64,000 nucleotides of DNA, from assembly GCA_964531715.1 (NCBI GenBank), contig CAZHEE010000002.1, forward strand, positions 62,001 to 126,000, given 5' to 3'. Origin of the DNA: UBA1664 sp964531715. GTDB taxonomy: Bacteria > Pseudomonadota > Alphaproteobacteria > Micavibrionales > UBA1664. A model generated the notes under the pieces. That model did no database searches and had not been told where the DNA came from. It saw nothing but the letters and a program-made list of their open reading frames with translations. This document shows, in pieces, positions 25,190 to 33,383 of this stretch. Position numbers and translations under genes: made by a program. How positions within the stretch are numbered: position 1 is the first letter of the stretch; each line of letters begins with the position of its first letter.

Positions 25190-25192
25190 CAA
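24767..25192 (-). CDS. GxxExxY-family PD-(D/E)XK-like protein (copy 3)
   Basis: 141 residues; family motif GLLESVY and nuclease-like core ADLVVENRVIIELKTVD. The only start in range is a TTG at 25192, 4 bp after the sucA TGA, so translation probably relies on re-initiation or coupling with sucA. Residues 2-10 (NYEGNELKE) are encoded by the terminal repeat. It lies between sucA and sucB, in their direction, so it does not block read-through to sucB. Confidence 0.82.
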   Translation of the reverse strand: MNYEGNELKEFSPEQSQLSGKILELAFKVHTKLGVGLLESVYEECLYYELRKTLEVVRQAPINIEYEDLKIANAFKADLVVENRVIIELKTVDTILPLHEAQILNYMHLMKKPIGLLLNFKTKSLKYGIKRYTLKEYEHYS

Positions 25193-25196
25193 AAAA

Positions 25197-28106
25197 TCAC
25201 ACCCTTATTGCATCATTAATTAGAGTTTCTTGCTCTTCCTTATGTTTACCGGCATTACCGGTTGCGGGGGAGGCGGCGGATTTTCGCCCGATATAAGTCG
25301 GCCGCCCTGCCATATGCTTTGCAATGCTCAATGAGTTTTCAATGCGGCGGTCAACAAATTCCCAATAGCCGGAATTTTTCGGCTCTTCCTGGCACCACAC
25401 TACATCCGCATTCGGATATTTCTCTAATTCCTCGGCGAGCGCACCCATCGGGAACGGATAAAGCTGCTCAATTCTTAGAATAACAACATCTTTAATCTTC
25501 TGCTCTTCCCGCGCCTGATAAAGGTCGTAATAAACCTTGCCTGTACATAAAATGACACGCTTAATATCTTTCGGTTTGTTCAATTTGCCATCCAGCTCGG
25601 CATCATCCCACAAAATACGGTGGAAGGTTGAATCCTGCATCATCATGGATTTGGATGAGACACAGAGCTTATGCCTGAGCAGTGATTTCGGCGTGAACAT
25701 AATCAATGGCTTTCGAAATCTCCGCACCATCTGCCGCCTTAAGACATGAAAATAATTGGCAGGCGTTGTCGCATTCACAATTTGCCAGTTATCCTCGGCA
25801 GATAGGCTTAAAAACCGTTCAGGGTGAGCGGAGGAATGCTCCGGCCCCTGCCCTTCATACCCATGGGGGAGCAACATCACCAAGCCAGACATGCGTAGCC
25901 ATTTCGACTCGCCTGATGATATAAACTGATCAATAATCACCTGCGCACCATTGACGAAATCCCCGAATTGCGCCTCCCACAGCGTCAGCCAGTTCGGCTC
26001 TGCCAACGTAAAGCCATATTCAAACCCCAGTACGGCAAATTCGGATAAAGGCGAATCATGCACCTCAAAAGGGGCTTGTTTTTTCGTGATATTTTGGAGC
26101 GGTTGATAGATATGCCCATCGGTTTGGTCATACATTTTCGCGTGGCGTTGCGAGAATGTTCCACGCCCGCAATCTTGCCCTGACAAACGCACACCAAACC
26201 CGTCATGAACAAGTGAACCGAATGCCAAAGCCTCCGCCGTGGCCCAGTCAAAGCCCTCGCCTGTTTTAAACATGGCTTTCCGCGCATCAATAAAACGTTT
26301 CAATTTCGAATGAATATTAAAATCTTCAGGAATAGTTGTTAAGCCCTTACCGACAGCGTCAAACGTCTCTTCAGTGAGGCCAGTCTCCCCTCGGCGTGGC
26401 TTCTCAACATCATCTGCAATTCTTATATCCGACCATGCGCCTTGCAGGAAATCGGCGTTATTCGGTTTATAGCTCTCCGCCGCCTTGAACGATTCTTCGA
26501 GGAGTTTTGTCATCTCATCCTTGACCGCGTCTGCTTCCTCAGGAGTCAGCATATTTTCCTGCGCCAGTTGCTCCGCATATAGTGCGCGCGTTGTCTTATG
26601 CTGTTTAATCGTTTGATACATCACCGGTTGCGTGAAGGCAGGCTCATCCCCCTCATTATGCCCGAACCGGCGATAGCATGTGATATCAATCACGACATCT
26701 TTTTTAAATTGTTGGCGAAACTCCGTCGCAATCCGCGCAACATGAACGACCGCCTCGGGGTCATCGCCATTCACATGAAAAATCGGCGCAGAAAGAAGCT
26801 TAGCAACATCTGTCGAGTATGGACCTGAGCGTGAATATTGCGGTGTGGTTGTAAATCCGATTTGATTGTTAATTACAACATGCATCGTGCCGCCAACGCT
26901 ATAGCCAGGTAATTCCGAAATCATTAATGTTTCGGCAACAATCCCCTGCCCTGCGAAAGCCGCATCACCATGAAGCAAAATCGGCATGATTTCCGTTCCG
27001 TCCACATCACCGCGCTGATATTGTTTTGCGCGTGCCTTCCCAATGCAAACAGGGTTGACCGCCTCCAAATGTGATGGATTAGCTGTCAAGGATAAGTGTA
27101 TGATATTGCCGTCAAAATCACGGTCAGAAGACGTACCCAGATGATATTTCACATCGCCTGAGCCAAGCACATCATCCGGTTGTGTTTTGATACCGAGAAA
27201 CTCTGCAAAAATGGCCGAGAACGGTTTGCCCATAACATTGGCAAGGACATTGAGCCGCCCGCGATGCGCCATGCCAATGACCATTTCCTTGAGGCCCAGC
27301 TGCCCGCCCTTCTTCATAATTTGCTCTATTGCAGGGATCAGGACTTCTCCACCATCAATACCGAATTTCTTTGTTCCCGGATATTTCTTGGCAAGAAACT
27401 GCTCAAATGTTTCTGCGGCAGTCAGGCGTTCGAGGATGGCTTTCTTCCCGTTTACGGTAAAATCGGTGTGGTTGCGCGGTGCCTCAATCCGTTTTTGAAC
27501 CCAAGCTTTTTCCTCGGGCGACGACATATGCATGAACTCAACCCCAATCTTGCCGCAATAAATTTCCTTCACGGCAGAGAGGATTTCATGCAAATTCGCC
27601 TGCTGCATGCCCAATACACCGTCCAGCATAATCGGGCGGTCATAATCCTGAGCCATAAATCCGTAATGACCGGGTTCAAGCTCTGGATGCGTTTCCTTTT
27701 GACGAAGGCCAAGCGGGTCAAGATCCGCCACCAAATGCCCACGAACCCGATAAGCGCGGATGAGCTGTATCGCGCGAATGGAATCGCGGATGGCTTGCTG
27801 CATATCAGCGCTATCCATTTTTGGAGCCGGTCGACTTGGTTGCGGTATTGATGTTGTTTGAGCTTGCATTGCCTGCTGGCTTGCCTGAAAGCCTCGTCCA
27901 TCCATGCGGTTTTCTTGCGGAGTCCAACTTGCGCCATGCATCTCGCGCAAAATATCAAGGTCACTATCGCTTAAATTATCAAAAAACGAGCGCCAGCTCT
28001 CATCAACGCTTTGCGGCGATTGCTGATACCGCGTGAACAGATGCGCAATATACTCGGCATTGACGCCTGTGAGAAAAGATTGATTGCTGAATTGTGTTTG
28101 AGCCAT
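25197..28106 (-). CDS. sucA: 2-oxoglutarate dehydrogenase E1
   Basis: Thiamine-dependent decarboxylase that oxidises 2-oxoglutarate and loads succinyl onto SucB. Recognisable blocks: QSFLTGVNAEYIAHLFTRYQ at the N-terminus, GMAHRGRLNVLANVMGKP, the ThDP/Mg motif GDAAFAGQG...NNQIGFTT, CYRRFGHNEGDEPAFTQP, and LPHGYEGQGPEHSSAHPERFL. Length 969 is normal. sucB follows downstream after a GxxExxY cassette. A typical sucCDAB-like order is disturbed: an RNase A-like gene and ~450 bp of repeats lie between sucD and sucA. Confidence 0.97.
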   Translation of the reverse strand: MAQTQFSNQSFLTGVNAEYIAHLFTRYQQSPQSVDESWRSFFDNLSDSDLDILREMHGASWTPQENRMDGRGFQASQQAMQAQTTSIPQPSRPAPKMDSADMQQAIRDSIRAIQLIRAYRVRGHLVADLDPLGLRQKETHPELEPGHYGFMAQDYDRPIMLDGVLGMQQANLHEILSAVKEIYCGKIGVEFMHMSSPEEKAWVQKRIEAPRNHTDFTVNGKKAILERLTAAETFEQFLAKKYPGTKKFGIDGGEVLIPAIEQIMKKGGQLGLKEMVIGMAHRGRLNVLANVMGKPFSAIFAEFLGIKTQPDDVLGSGDVKYHLGTSSDRDFDGNIIHLSLTANPSHLEAVNPVCIGKARAKQYQRGDVDGTEIMPILLHGDAAFAGQGIVAETLMISELPGYSVGGTMHVVINNQIGFTTTPQYSRSGPYSTDVAKLLSAPIFHVNGDDPEAVVHVARIATEFRQQFKKDVVIDITCYRRFGHNEGDEPAFTQPVMYQTIKQHKTTRALYAEQLAQENMLTPEEADAVKDEMTKLLEESFKAAESYKPNNADFLQGAWSDIRIADDVEKPRRGETGLTEETFDAVGKGLTTIPEDFNIHSKLKRFIDARKAMFKTGEGFDWATAEALAFGSLVHDGFGVRLSGQDCGRGTFSQRHAKMYDQTDGHIYQPLQNITKKQAPFEVHDSPLSEFAVLGFEYGFTLAEPNWLTLWEAQFGDFVNGAQVIIDQFISSGESKWLRMSGLVMLLPHGYEGQGPEHSSAHPERFLSLSAEDNWQIVNATTPANYFHVLRRQMVRRFRKPLIMFTPKSLLRHKLCVSSKSMMMQDSTFHRILWDDAELDGKLNKPKDIKRVILCTGKVYYDLYQAREEQKIKDVVILRIEQLYPFPMGALAEELEKYPNADVVWCQEEPKNSGYWEFVDRRIENSLSIAKHMAGRPTYIGRKSAASPATGNAGKHKEEQETLINDAIRV

Positions 28107-28553
28107 GGTCGAAGTCCCGTATTAATGTTTAAGACAACATCGTACCATGTTCATATTTTTTTAAAACGTAAAGTGATACAAAGTTTTTATTGCTCTTTTT
28201 ATTTAGAATAACGCACCCCCGCACATGATGCGGGGTCTATAGGGTTTAACCGCAGAGGCTCAGAGATACAGAGTTTTTTATACTCGTCATTGCATGGCCT
28301 GACCATGCAATTCAGCATCTTTTTTTACTGCAGAATTATGGAGTAAGAAGAGTTTTTATGCATTACATGTCATCTCGACCGAATGTAATGAGTGGAGAAA
28401 TCTGATTTTATCTTAACGCGAAGATGCGAAGCAATCGAAGTGGACACGAAGTTTTCAACACTATCCCCTCTACCTGAAGAGAAGGGATTATAAAAACTTT
28501 GTATCTTCGTGCCTTTCTGTAAATTGCCGCTGTCGCGTTACTCTTAAAAACAA
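28107..28553. other. 447 bp repeat-filled intergenic region upstream of sucA
   Basis: No gene. It contains a 30-bp repeat copy (28213-28242); a single kind-B type end (28249-28273: ACCGCAGAG, GCTCAGAG, ATACAGAG); a single GTCATTGCATGG hairpin (28286-28315); one end of a GTCATC-family element (28369-28404); and a gene-less element 28413-28540 whose ends are TTAACGCGAAG and, inverted, TAACGCGACAG. I see no clear sucA promoter. Confidence 0.55.
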
Positions 28554-29084
28554 TTATCTTACTTCAGGATAGGCGGTGAGGATAAAGAAGCCTTCGGGGT
28601 AGTCAGTGTCGCGGATGAGAACAACACGCGCTTGATTGCCCTGTCGTGGCGTGTCCCATTCTCTTTTCAAAACACGACCTGTCGGTTTGGCCATAGGATA
28701 ATAAAATGCTTTTTTACGCGAACGCCCTTTGGCAAACCAAGTCTCAATTAAATCCTGCCTTTTAACAAGAATGGTTCGGATGGCATCCTCAGCCTCAGTC
28801 ATATCCTCGAAAGTCGAGGCGGCGGGAATATCCTCGGTTTTCAAACGATGGCGGAGATAGGCATCCGATTTTCCGACATGCTTCTCAATCGCATGCCCTT
28901 CGGCATCCAACCGCTCAAGAAAACCTGCCTCATAATTTATGCTGTCCCTTGGGGACACCTTCACGAAGGTGTCCCCATTGCTCACGTCATTATCGAACGT
29001 TTGTTGCAGTAAAATAACGATGCTCAAACAAAAAACGAGCCATAACAGCCCGTTTTTCAGCTTCAGATTTCTGACTTCTGACAT
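28554..29084 (-). CDS. membrane-anchored protein with bacterial RNase A-like (CdiA-CT) domain
   Basis: The C-terminal ~110 residues match the bacterial RNase A-like toxin domain (PF18431 type): EKHVGKSDAYLRHRL with His69 and Arg80, ASTFEDMTEAEDAIRTIL, and the final ILTAYPEVR with Thr170 and Tyr172. The His, Arg (+11) and Thr-x-Tyr set matches the catalytic residues reported, as I recall, for the Yersinia kristensenii CdiA toxin. The N-terminus is a single membrane segment (~11-28), so the domain would face the periplasm. No immunity gene is obvious. It starts 12 bp after sucD. Residues ~36-45 are encoded by a perfect palindrome. Confidence 0.7.
   Translation of the reverse strand: MSEVRNLKLKNGLLWLVFCLSIVILLQQTFDNDVSNGDTFVKVSPRDSINYEAGFLERLDAEGHAIEKHVGKSDAYLRHRLKTEDIPAASTFEDMTEAEDAIRTILVKRQDLIETWFAKGRSRKKAFYYPMAKPTGRVLKREWDTPRQGNQARVVLIRDTDYPEGFFILTAYPEVR
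28951..28976. repeat. perfect 26-bp palindrome in the RNase A-like gene
   Basis: GGGGACACCTT, loop CACG, AAGGTGTCCCC. It encodes part of the linker between the membrane anchor and the RNase-like domain, in frame. Confidence 0.75.
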
Positions 29085-29096
29085 ACTGACTTCTGT

Positions 29097-29972
29097 CTAC
29101 GCCGCAATTGCGTCTTTCACTGCTTCGCCAAGACCTGCAGGGCTTTCGGTCACTTTAAACCCGGCGGAGCGCATGGCGTCCATCTTAGCCGGTGCCGTGT
29201 CATCACCGCCCGAAATAATGGCGCCTGCATGCCCCATGCGTTTGCCCGGAGGCGCCGTTACCCCTGCAATAAAGCCCGCAATCGGCTTCGGATTTTTGAG
29301 GGAGCGATAATACTCTGCCGCTTCAATCTCTGCCGTGCCGCCAATTTCACCGATCATGATGATGCTTTCCGTTTCATCATCCGCCATGAACAAGTCGATA
29401 CAGTCGATATAGTTTGTACCATTTACAGGGTCGCCACCAATCCCGATACAGGTTGACTGCCCAAGCCCTGCGGCGGTGGTTTGCGCTACGGCCTCATAAG
29501 TAAGCGTCCCAGAGCGAGAAACAATTCCCACGCTCCCACGCTTATGGATATGCCCCGGCATGATACCGATTTTACATTCATCAGGCGTAATGACACCCGG
29601 GCAGTTTGGCCCAATCAGGCGAGAGCTTGAGCCAGTTAAAGCACGTTTAACCTTCACCATATCAAGCACGGGAATACCTTCGGTGATACAGACGATGAGT
29701 TCGATTTCGGCCTCAATCGCCTCCATAATCGCATCCGCGGCAAAGGGTGGCGGCACATAAATAACGGAGGCATTGGCATCCGTTGCCTCACGCGCGTCAT
29801 AGACCGTGTCATAAACAGGCAGGCCGAGATGAGTCTCCCCACCCTTGCCCGGGGTCACACCACCAACCATTTTAGTGCCGTATTTTATGGCCTGCTCGGA
29901 GTGGAATGTCCCTTGAGAGCCTGTAAAACCCTGACAAATCACTTTGGTATTTTTATTCACGAGTACTGACAT
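29097..29972 (-). CDS. sucD: succinyl-CoA synthetase alpha subunit
   Basis: Forms succinate and ATP/GTP from succinyl-CoA together with SucC. The phosphorylated His248 lies in GKRMGHAGAIISGG, and the CoA-binding region contains TKVICQGFTGSQGTFHSEQAI. Length 291 is normal. sucC, almost always directly upstream of sucD, is not here: upstream is a divergent L,D-transpeptidase gene. SucC must be encoded elsewhere or be replaced. Confidence 0.96.
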   Translation of the reverse strand: MSVLVNKNTKVICQGFTGSQGTFHSEQAIKYGTKMVGGVTPGKGGETHLGLPVYDTVYDAREATDANASVIYVPPPFAADAIMEAIEAEIELIVCITEGIPVLDMVKVKRALTGSSSRLIGPNCPGVITPDECKIGIMPGHIHKRGSVGIVSRSGTLTYEAVAQTTAAGLGQSTCIGIGGDPVNGTNYIDCIDLFMADDETESIIMIGEIGGTAEIEAAEYYRSLKNPKPIAGFIAGVTAPPGKRMGHAGAIISGGDDTAPAKMDAMRSAGFKVTESPAGLGEAVKDAIAA

Positions 29973-30056
29973 ATCACTTTCCTTATTGTCATAGGTTATA
30001 AATCACTAAACAAGGTTAACGCACTCAAAAAAAGATGTCCAACTGTAAAATATATA

Positions 30057-30084
30057 TTGACATACAATATAATTTTCATATAAA
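30057..30084 (+). promoter_or_regulatory. sigma-70 promoter of the L,D-transpeptidase gene
   Basis: TTGACA at 30057-30062, a 16-bp spacer and TATAAA at 30079-30084; the ATG is 30 bp further, after an AAGGA ribosome site. Confidence 0.65.
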
Positions 30085-30114
30085 TAGATATACGTAATAA
30101 AAAAGGATATTGTT

Positions 30115-30954
30115 ATGAAAATCACAAGAAGAGGCTTGTTAACCAGAGTGTTAGCAGCAGCAGCGTCTGGTCTGGCTGCGTGTGGACAAACCCCCCGTAC
30201 AGTAATGTCATCTGGGGCTTCAGGTATTAACAGCAGCGTGGCTTTTAGCCCTAATGCCGAAACATATATTAGATGTATAAAAAATGCTGGCTACGCTGGT
30301 CCTACGCGAGGTTGCATCGAGGTTTGGCAAAAAGGAGACAATGAACTCTATCACCTTCTCGAACCATTTCCTGATAACATAGCAACATTTCCTGCTTACA
30401 GTTCAGGGGAGCCTGGACCAAAAAGAAAAGAAGGTGATAAGAAGGTTCCAGAAGGGTTTTACATGGCAGGTGATCTGAATCCAGAAAGTCGGTATCATCT
30501 TTCATTCGGAATATCATATCCTAATTCATTTGATGATAAACGGTCTGAAGAACTTGGAGAAAATACAGGCGGCGCTATTGTCGTTCATGGAGAAAATCAA
30601 CCTAACGGCGGTGTTTCATCAAGAGGATGCTTTGCGTTATATAACGCTAGAATGGATAAGCTTTATGATTGGATGGAACAACTAAAGCACAAACGTAAAA
30701 ATGTTCGAATTGATATTTTTCCGTATAATATGAGCTTGCGTAAACATCCGCGCCTACACCCACTGACTGATAAATATGGCTATACAGGTGATCTTGCTGT
30801 CGCCCTCCAAACGGCTTGGGATTTTTTTGAGAGAACGCGCACGTTACCAAAAGTTAGCGTAACTGCACAGGGACATATTATAACAAGTCCGGAAGGAGAA
30901 ATTCTTCATCATCATGCACGTAAAGGACCACTCCAAACCCTGGCAATGCGTTAA
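30115..30954 (+). CDS. L,D-transpeptidase (YafK-like) lipoprotein
   Basis: Likely remodels peptidoglycan by L,D-transpeptidation in the periplasm. Starts MKITRRGLLTRVLAAAASGLAAC: a twin-arginine-like pair and a lipobox with Cys23. The YkuD-type active site is IVVHGENQPNGGVSSRGCFAL, with His158 and nucleophile Cys172. Length 279 and the EGFYMAGDLNPESRYHLSF block fit the YafK/murein transpeptidase subgroup. It has its own strong promoter and stands alone. Confidence 0.82.
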   Translation: MKITRRGLLTRVLAAAASGLAACGQTPRTVMSSGASGINSSVAFSPNAETYIRCIKNAGYAGPTRGCIEVWQKGDNELYHLLEPFPDNIATFPAYSSGEPGPKRKEGDKKVPEGFYMAGDLNPESRYHLSFGISYPNSFDDKRSEELGENTGGAIVVHGENQPNGGVSSRGCFALYNARMDKLYDWMEQLKHKRKNVRIDIFPYNMSLRKHPRLHPLTDKYGYTGDLAVALQTAWDFFERTRTLPKVSVTAQGHIITSPEGEILHHHARKGPLQTLAMR

Positions 30955-31068
30955 CTTATTTCTTTGAAAAAATTTAATTGCGGATCATTTTATGACTTTT
31001 AATTTTTGCTTAAAGGCAGGCTTCTTATGTCGCCATAGCAAAATTTATATGGTTTTTCAAATTGGTTT

Positions 31069-31965
31069 TCAAGCCACATTTTTTTGTGTTTTCAAATGAT
31101 TATGACGGTCGGTGAGAGCCTTGCGTTTTTCATCTGTCAAATCATCGACACATCGTCGGCAACATATCCCATCTTCATAAGATTTATGCATTTTATCCTC
31201 GGCATTAATCGGAAAACCGCAGCCGAAGCAATAATCATAACTACCTTGTTTCAGTCCGTGACCGAGAGAAACGCGATGGTCAAAAACATAGCATTCCCCA
31301 TCCCATAATGATTCTTCCTCAGGAATATCCTCCAGATATTTCAGGATGCCGCCTTTAAGGTGATAGACCTCCTCATAGCCTTCGGCGAGCATATAGCTGG
31401 ACGCTTTTTCACATCGAATGCCGCCTGTGCAATACATGGCGATTTTTTTATGTTTGGCGGGGTTAAGATGTTTCTGAACAAAATCCGGAAACTCATGAAA
31501 TTCTTTTGTTTTCGGGTCGAGCGCATTTTTAAATGTCCCGATTTCAGTCTCATAATCATTGCGCGTGTCAATCACAGGCATGTCAGGATTATTTTTAAGA
31601 AGCGCGTTCCACTCATGCGGCTCAAGATATGTGCCGACCTGTTTCGTCGGGTTAACATGCGCTTGCTTGAGCGTGACAATCTCCTTTTTCAGGCGTACCT
31701 TCAAACGGCGAAACGGGCGAAGTTCGGCTGTCGAGTATTTTAGCTCCATGCCATCGAACCCCTCGGTTTGAAAAGCGATAAGCGTTAGGATATCATCCAT
31801 CGCCTGCATTGTCGGGGCGCAAATTGTGCCGTTAATGCCTTCATCGGCGATCAAAAGGGAACCGTAAATTTCTGAATGTTTACAGGCCTCTTTCAAAACG
31901 GACTGAACCGCTTCACGGTTTTTAATCTCAACAAATTTATATAATGCGGCAACAATCCAATTCAT
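31069..31965 (-). CDS. trhO: tRNA uridine(34) hydroxylase TrhO (rhodanese family)
   Basis: Hydroxylates U34 of certain tRNAs (5-hydroxyuridine), formerly YceA/UPF0176. The N-terminal acylphosphatase-like domain has LLIADEGINGTI, the rhodanese domain has catalytic Cys179 in MYCTGGIRCEKASSYM, and the C-terminal Cys-rich part has YCFGCGFP and CCRRC. Length 298 is typical. Single gene. Confidence 0.92.
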   Translation of the reverse strand: MNWIVAALYKFVEIKNREAVQSVLKEACKHSEIYGSLLIADEGINGTICAPTMQAMDDILTLIAFQTEGFDGMELKYSTAELRPFRRLKVRLKKEIVTLKQAHVNPTKQVGTYLEPHEWNALLKNNPDMPVIDTRNDYETEIGTFKNALDPKTKEFHEFPDFVQKHLNPAKHKKIAMYCTGGIRCEKASSYMLAEGYEEVYHLKGGILKYLEDIPEEESLWDGECYVFDHRVSLGHGLKQGSYDYCFGCGFPINAEDKMHKSYEDGICCRRCVDDLTDEKRKALTDRHNHLKTQKNVA

Positions 31966-32076
31966 GCCTCGTTTTTACCGCGAAGCCCTGTCATAAGGCA
32001 AGTTTATTTTTTACTGGATTATCGGAGTAGACTTGCTATATCTATTTTAAACACACGATAGAAAAAGGAGAGAAAT

Positions 32077-32643
32077 ATGATGTTAGGTGTTGGTGAAGAA
32101 TTCCCGGAATTTGAAGTGAACGGCGTGAAGCCCGGCTTTATGAGCCATGAAGAAAATGGCGAAAGCGCGTTTGAAACCTTGACGAATGAAAGCTTTGAAG
32201 GCAAGTGGAAGGTCTGGTATTTCTACCCGAAAGACTTCACATTTGTTTGCCCGACTGAAATTGCCGAATTTGCAAAGCTGAATGATGATTTTGCCGACCG
32301 CGATACGGTTGTGCTTGGCGGTTCATCCGATAATGAATTTTGCAAGCTTGCCTGGCGTCGTGAGCATCCTGATTTGAACAAGCTGAATAGCTGGTCTTTC
32401 GCCGATACAAACGGCACGTTGATTGATAATCTCGGTATTCGTGAGTTTTCAGGCGTGGCCTATCGTGCGACATTCATTGTTGACCCACATGGCACAATTC
32501 AGCATGTCTCTGTTAATAACCTCAATGTCGGGCGTAATCCGAAAGAGATTTTGCGGATTTTGGATGCGTTGCAATCGGATGAGCTTTGCCCTTGTAATCG
32601 TCCAATTGGTGGTGAGCCGGCTGACATTAAACAAGCGGCTTAA
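32077..32643 (+). CDS. ahpC: peroxiredoxin (AhpC type)
   Basis: Reduces hydrogen peroxide and organic hydroperoxides. Peroxidatic Cys58 in DFTFVCPTEI; resolving cysteine among Cys171/Cys173 in ELCPCNRP. Length 188 is typical. Two ATG codons lie in a row (32077, 32080) after AAAGGAGAG. Its likely reductant, the AhpD-like protein, is encoded downstream; a repeat element lies in between, but the gap is only 116 bp and shared transcription is plausible. Confidence 0.95.
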   Translation: MMLGVGEEFPEFEVNGVKPGFMSHEENGESAFETLTNESFEGKWKVWYFYPKDFTFVCPTEIAEFAKLNDDFADRDTVVLGGSSDNEFCKLAWRREHPDLNKLNSWSFADTNGTLIDNLGIREFSGVAYRATFIVDPHGTIQHVSVNNLNVGRNPKEILRILDALQSDELCPCNRPIGGEPADIKQAA

Positions 32644-32654
32644 ATATTATTACT

Positions 32655-32739
32655 GTCATCCCGAGCCCCCGTTTTCACGGGGGTAAACTTACCGAGGATT
32701 TCATGCCAAAAAGATCCTTTGGTCAAGCCAAAGGATGAC
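32655..32739. repeat. GTCATCC-family element between ahpC and ahpD
   Basis: 85 bp bounded by GTCATCCCGAG and GGATGAC, with inner hairpins CCCCCGTTTTCACGGGGG and ATCCTTTGG/CCAAAGGAT. Same family as the element inside sucB. Confidence 0.65.
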
Positions 32740-32759
32740 AGAGAAAAGAGAAACACATC

Positions 32760-33317
32760 ATGTCATTATCAGATTTAAAAAATATAGTTCCTGATTACGC
32801 CAAGGACTTGAAACTCAATCTTGGGTCTTTGGCAAATGAGGAAGATTTAACCGAACAACAAAAATGGGGCTGTTTCCTCAGCTGTGCATTGGCAGGGCGG
32901 AATGAAACAGTTATCCAGTTGCTGAGTGCCGAGGCTGAACAACATTTGAGCGCTGAAGCCTTGACAGCGGCGAAATCTGCCGCGGCGATTATGGCGATGA
33001 ATAATGTCTACTATCGCTTCGCCCATATTGCAACGTCAAAGGACTATATGTCGATGCCGGCAAAGCTTCGCATGAATGTGATTGGCAATCCGGGCGTAGA
33101 TAAAGTTGATTTTGAGCTATGGTCACTGGCTGTCTCCGCGATTAATGGTTGTGGCATGTGCATTGATGCGCATGAGAAACAACTGCTTGACCATGGGATG
33201 AGTAAGACTCAAATCCAAACCGCTGCGCGTATTGCGGCAACTGTACAGGCAATCTCTGCTGTGATGGATGGCGAAACGGCTTTAAGTGCTTCAGCCACCC
33301 AGAGCAAAGCCGCTTAA
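32760..33317 (+). CDS. ahpD: alkyl hydroperoxide reductase AhpD (CMD-like)
   Basis: Carboxymuconolactone decarboxylase-fold peroxidase/reductase that recycles AhpC. The active motif NGCGMCIDAHEKQL gives Cys131, Cys134 and His138, equivalent to the mycobacterial AhpD Cys130, Cys133, His137. Length 185 is typical. A terminator follows the stop. Confidence 0.94.
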   Translation: MSLSDLKNIVPDYAKDLKLNLGSLANEEDLTEQQKWGCFLSCALAGRNETVIQLLSAEAEQHLSAEALTAAKSAAAIMAMNNVYYRFAHIATSKDYMSMPAKLRMNVIGNPGVDKVDFELWSLAVSAINGCGMCIDAHEKQLLDHGMSKTQIQTAARIAATVQAISAVMDGETALSASATQSKAA

Positions 33318-33342
33318 ATTTTAATAACTTACCTGTTATTTT

Positions 33343-33375
33343 GGGGGATGCTCTCCTAAGGGTGTCCCCTTTTTT
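33343..33375 (+). terminator. rho-independent terminator after ahpD
   Basis: GGGGA (33344-33348) pairs with TCCCC (33365-33369), followed by six T (33370-33375). It ends the ahpCD transcript just before the convergent channel gene. Confidence 0.65.
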
Positions 33376-33383
33376 ATATCATG

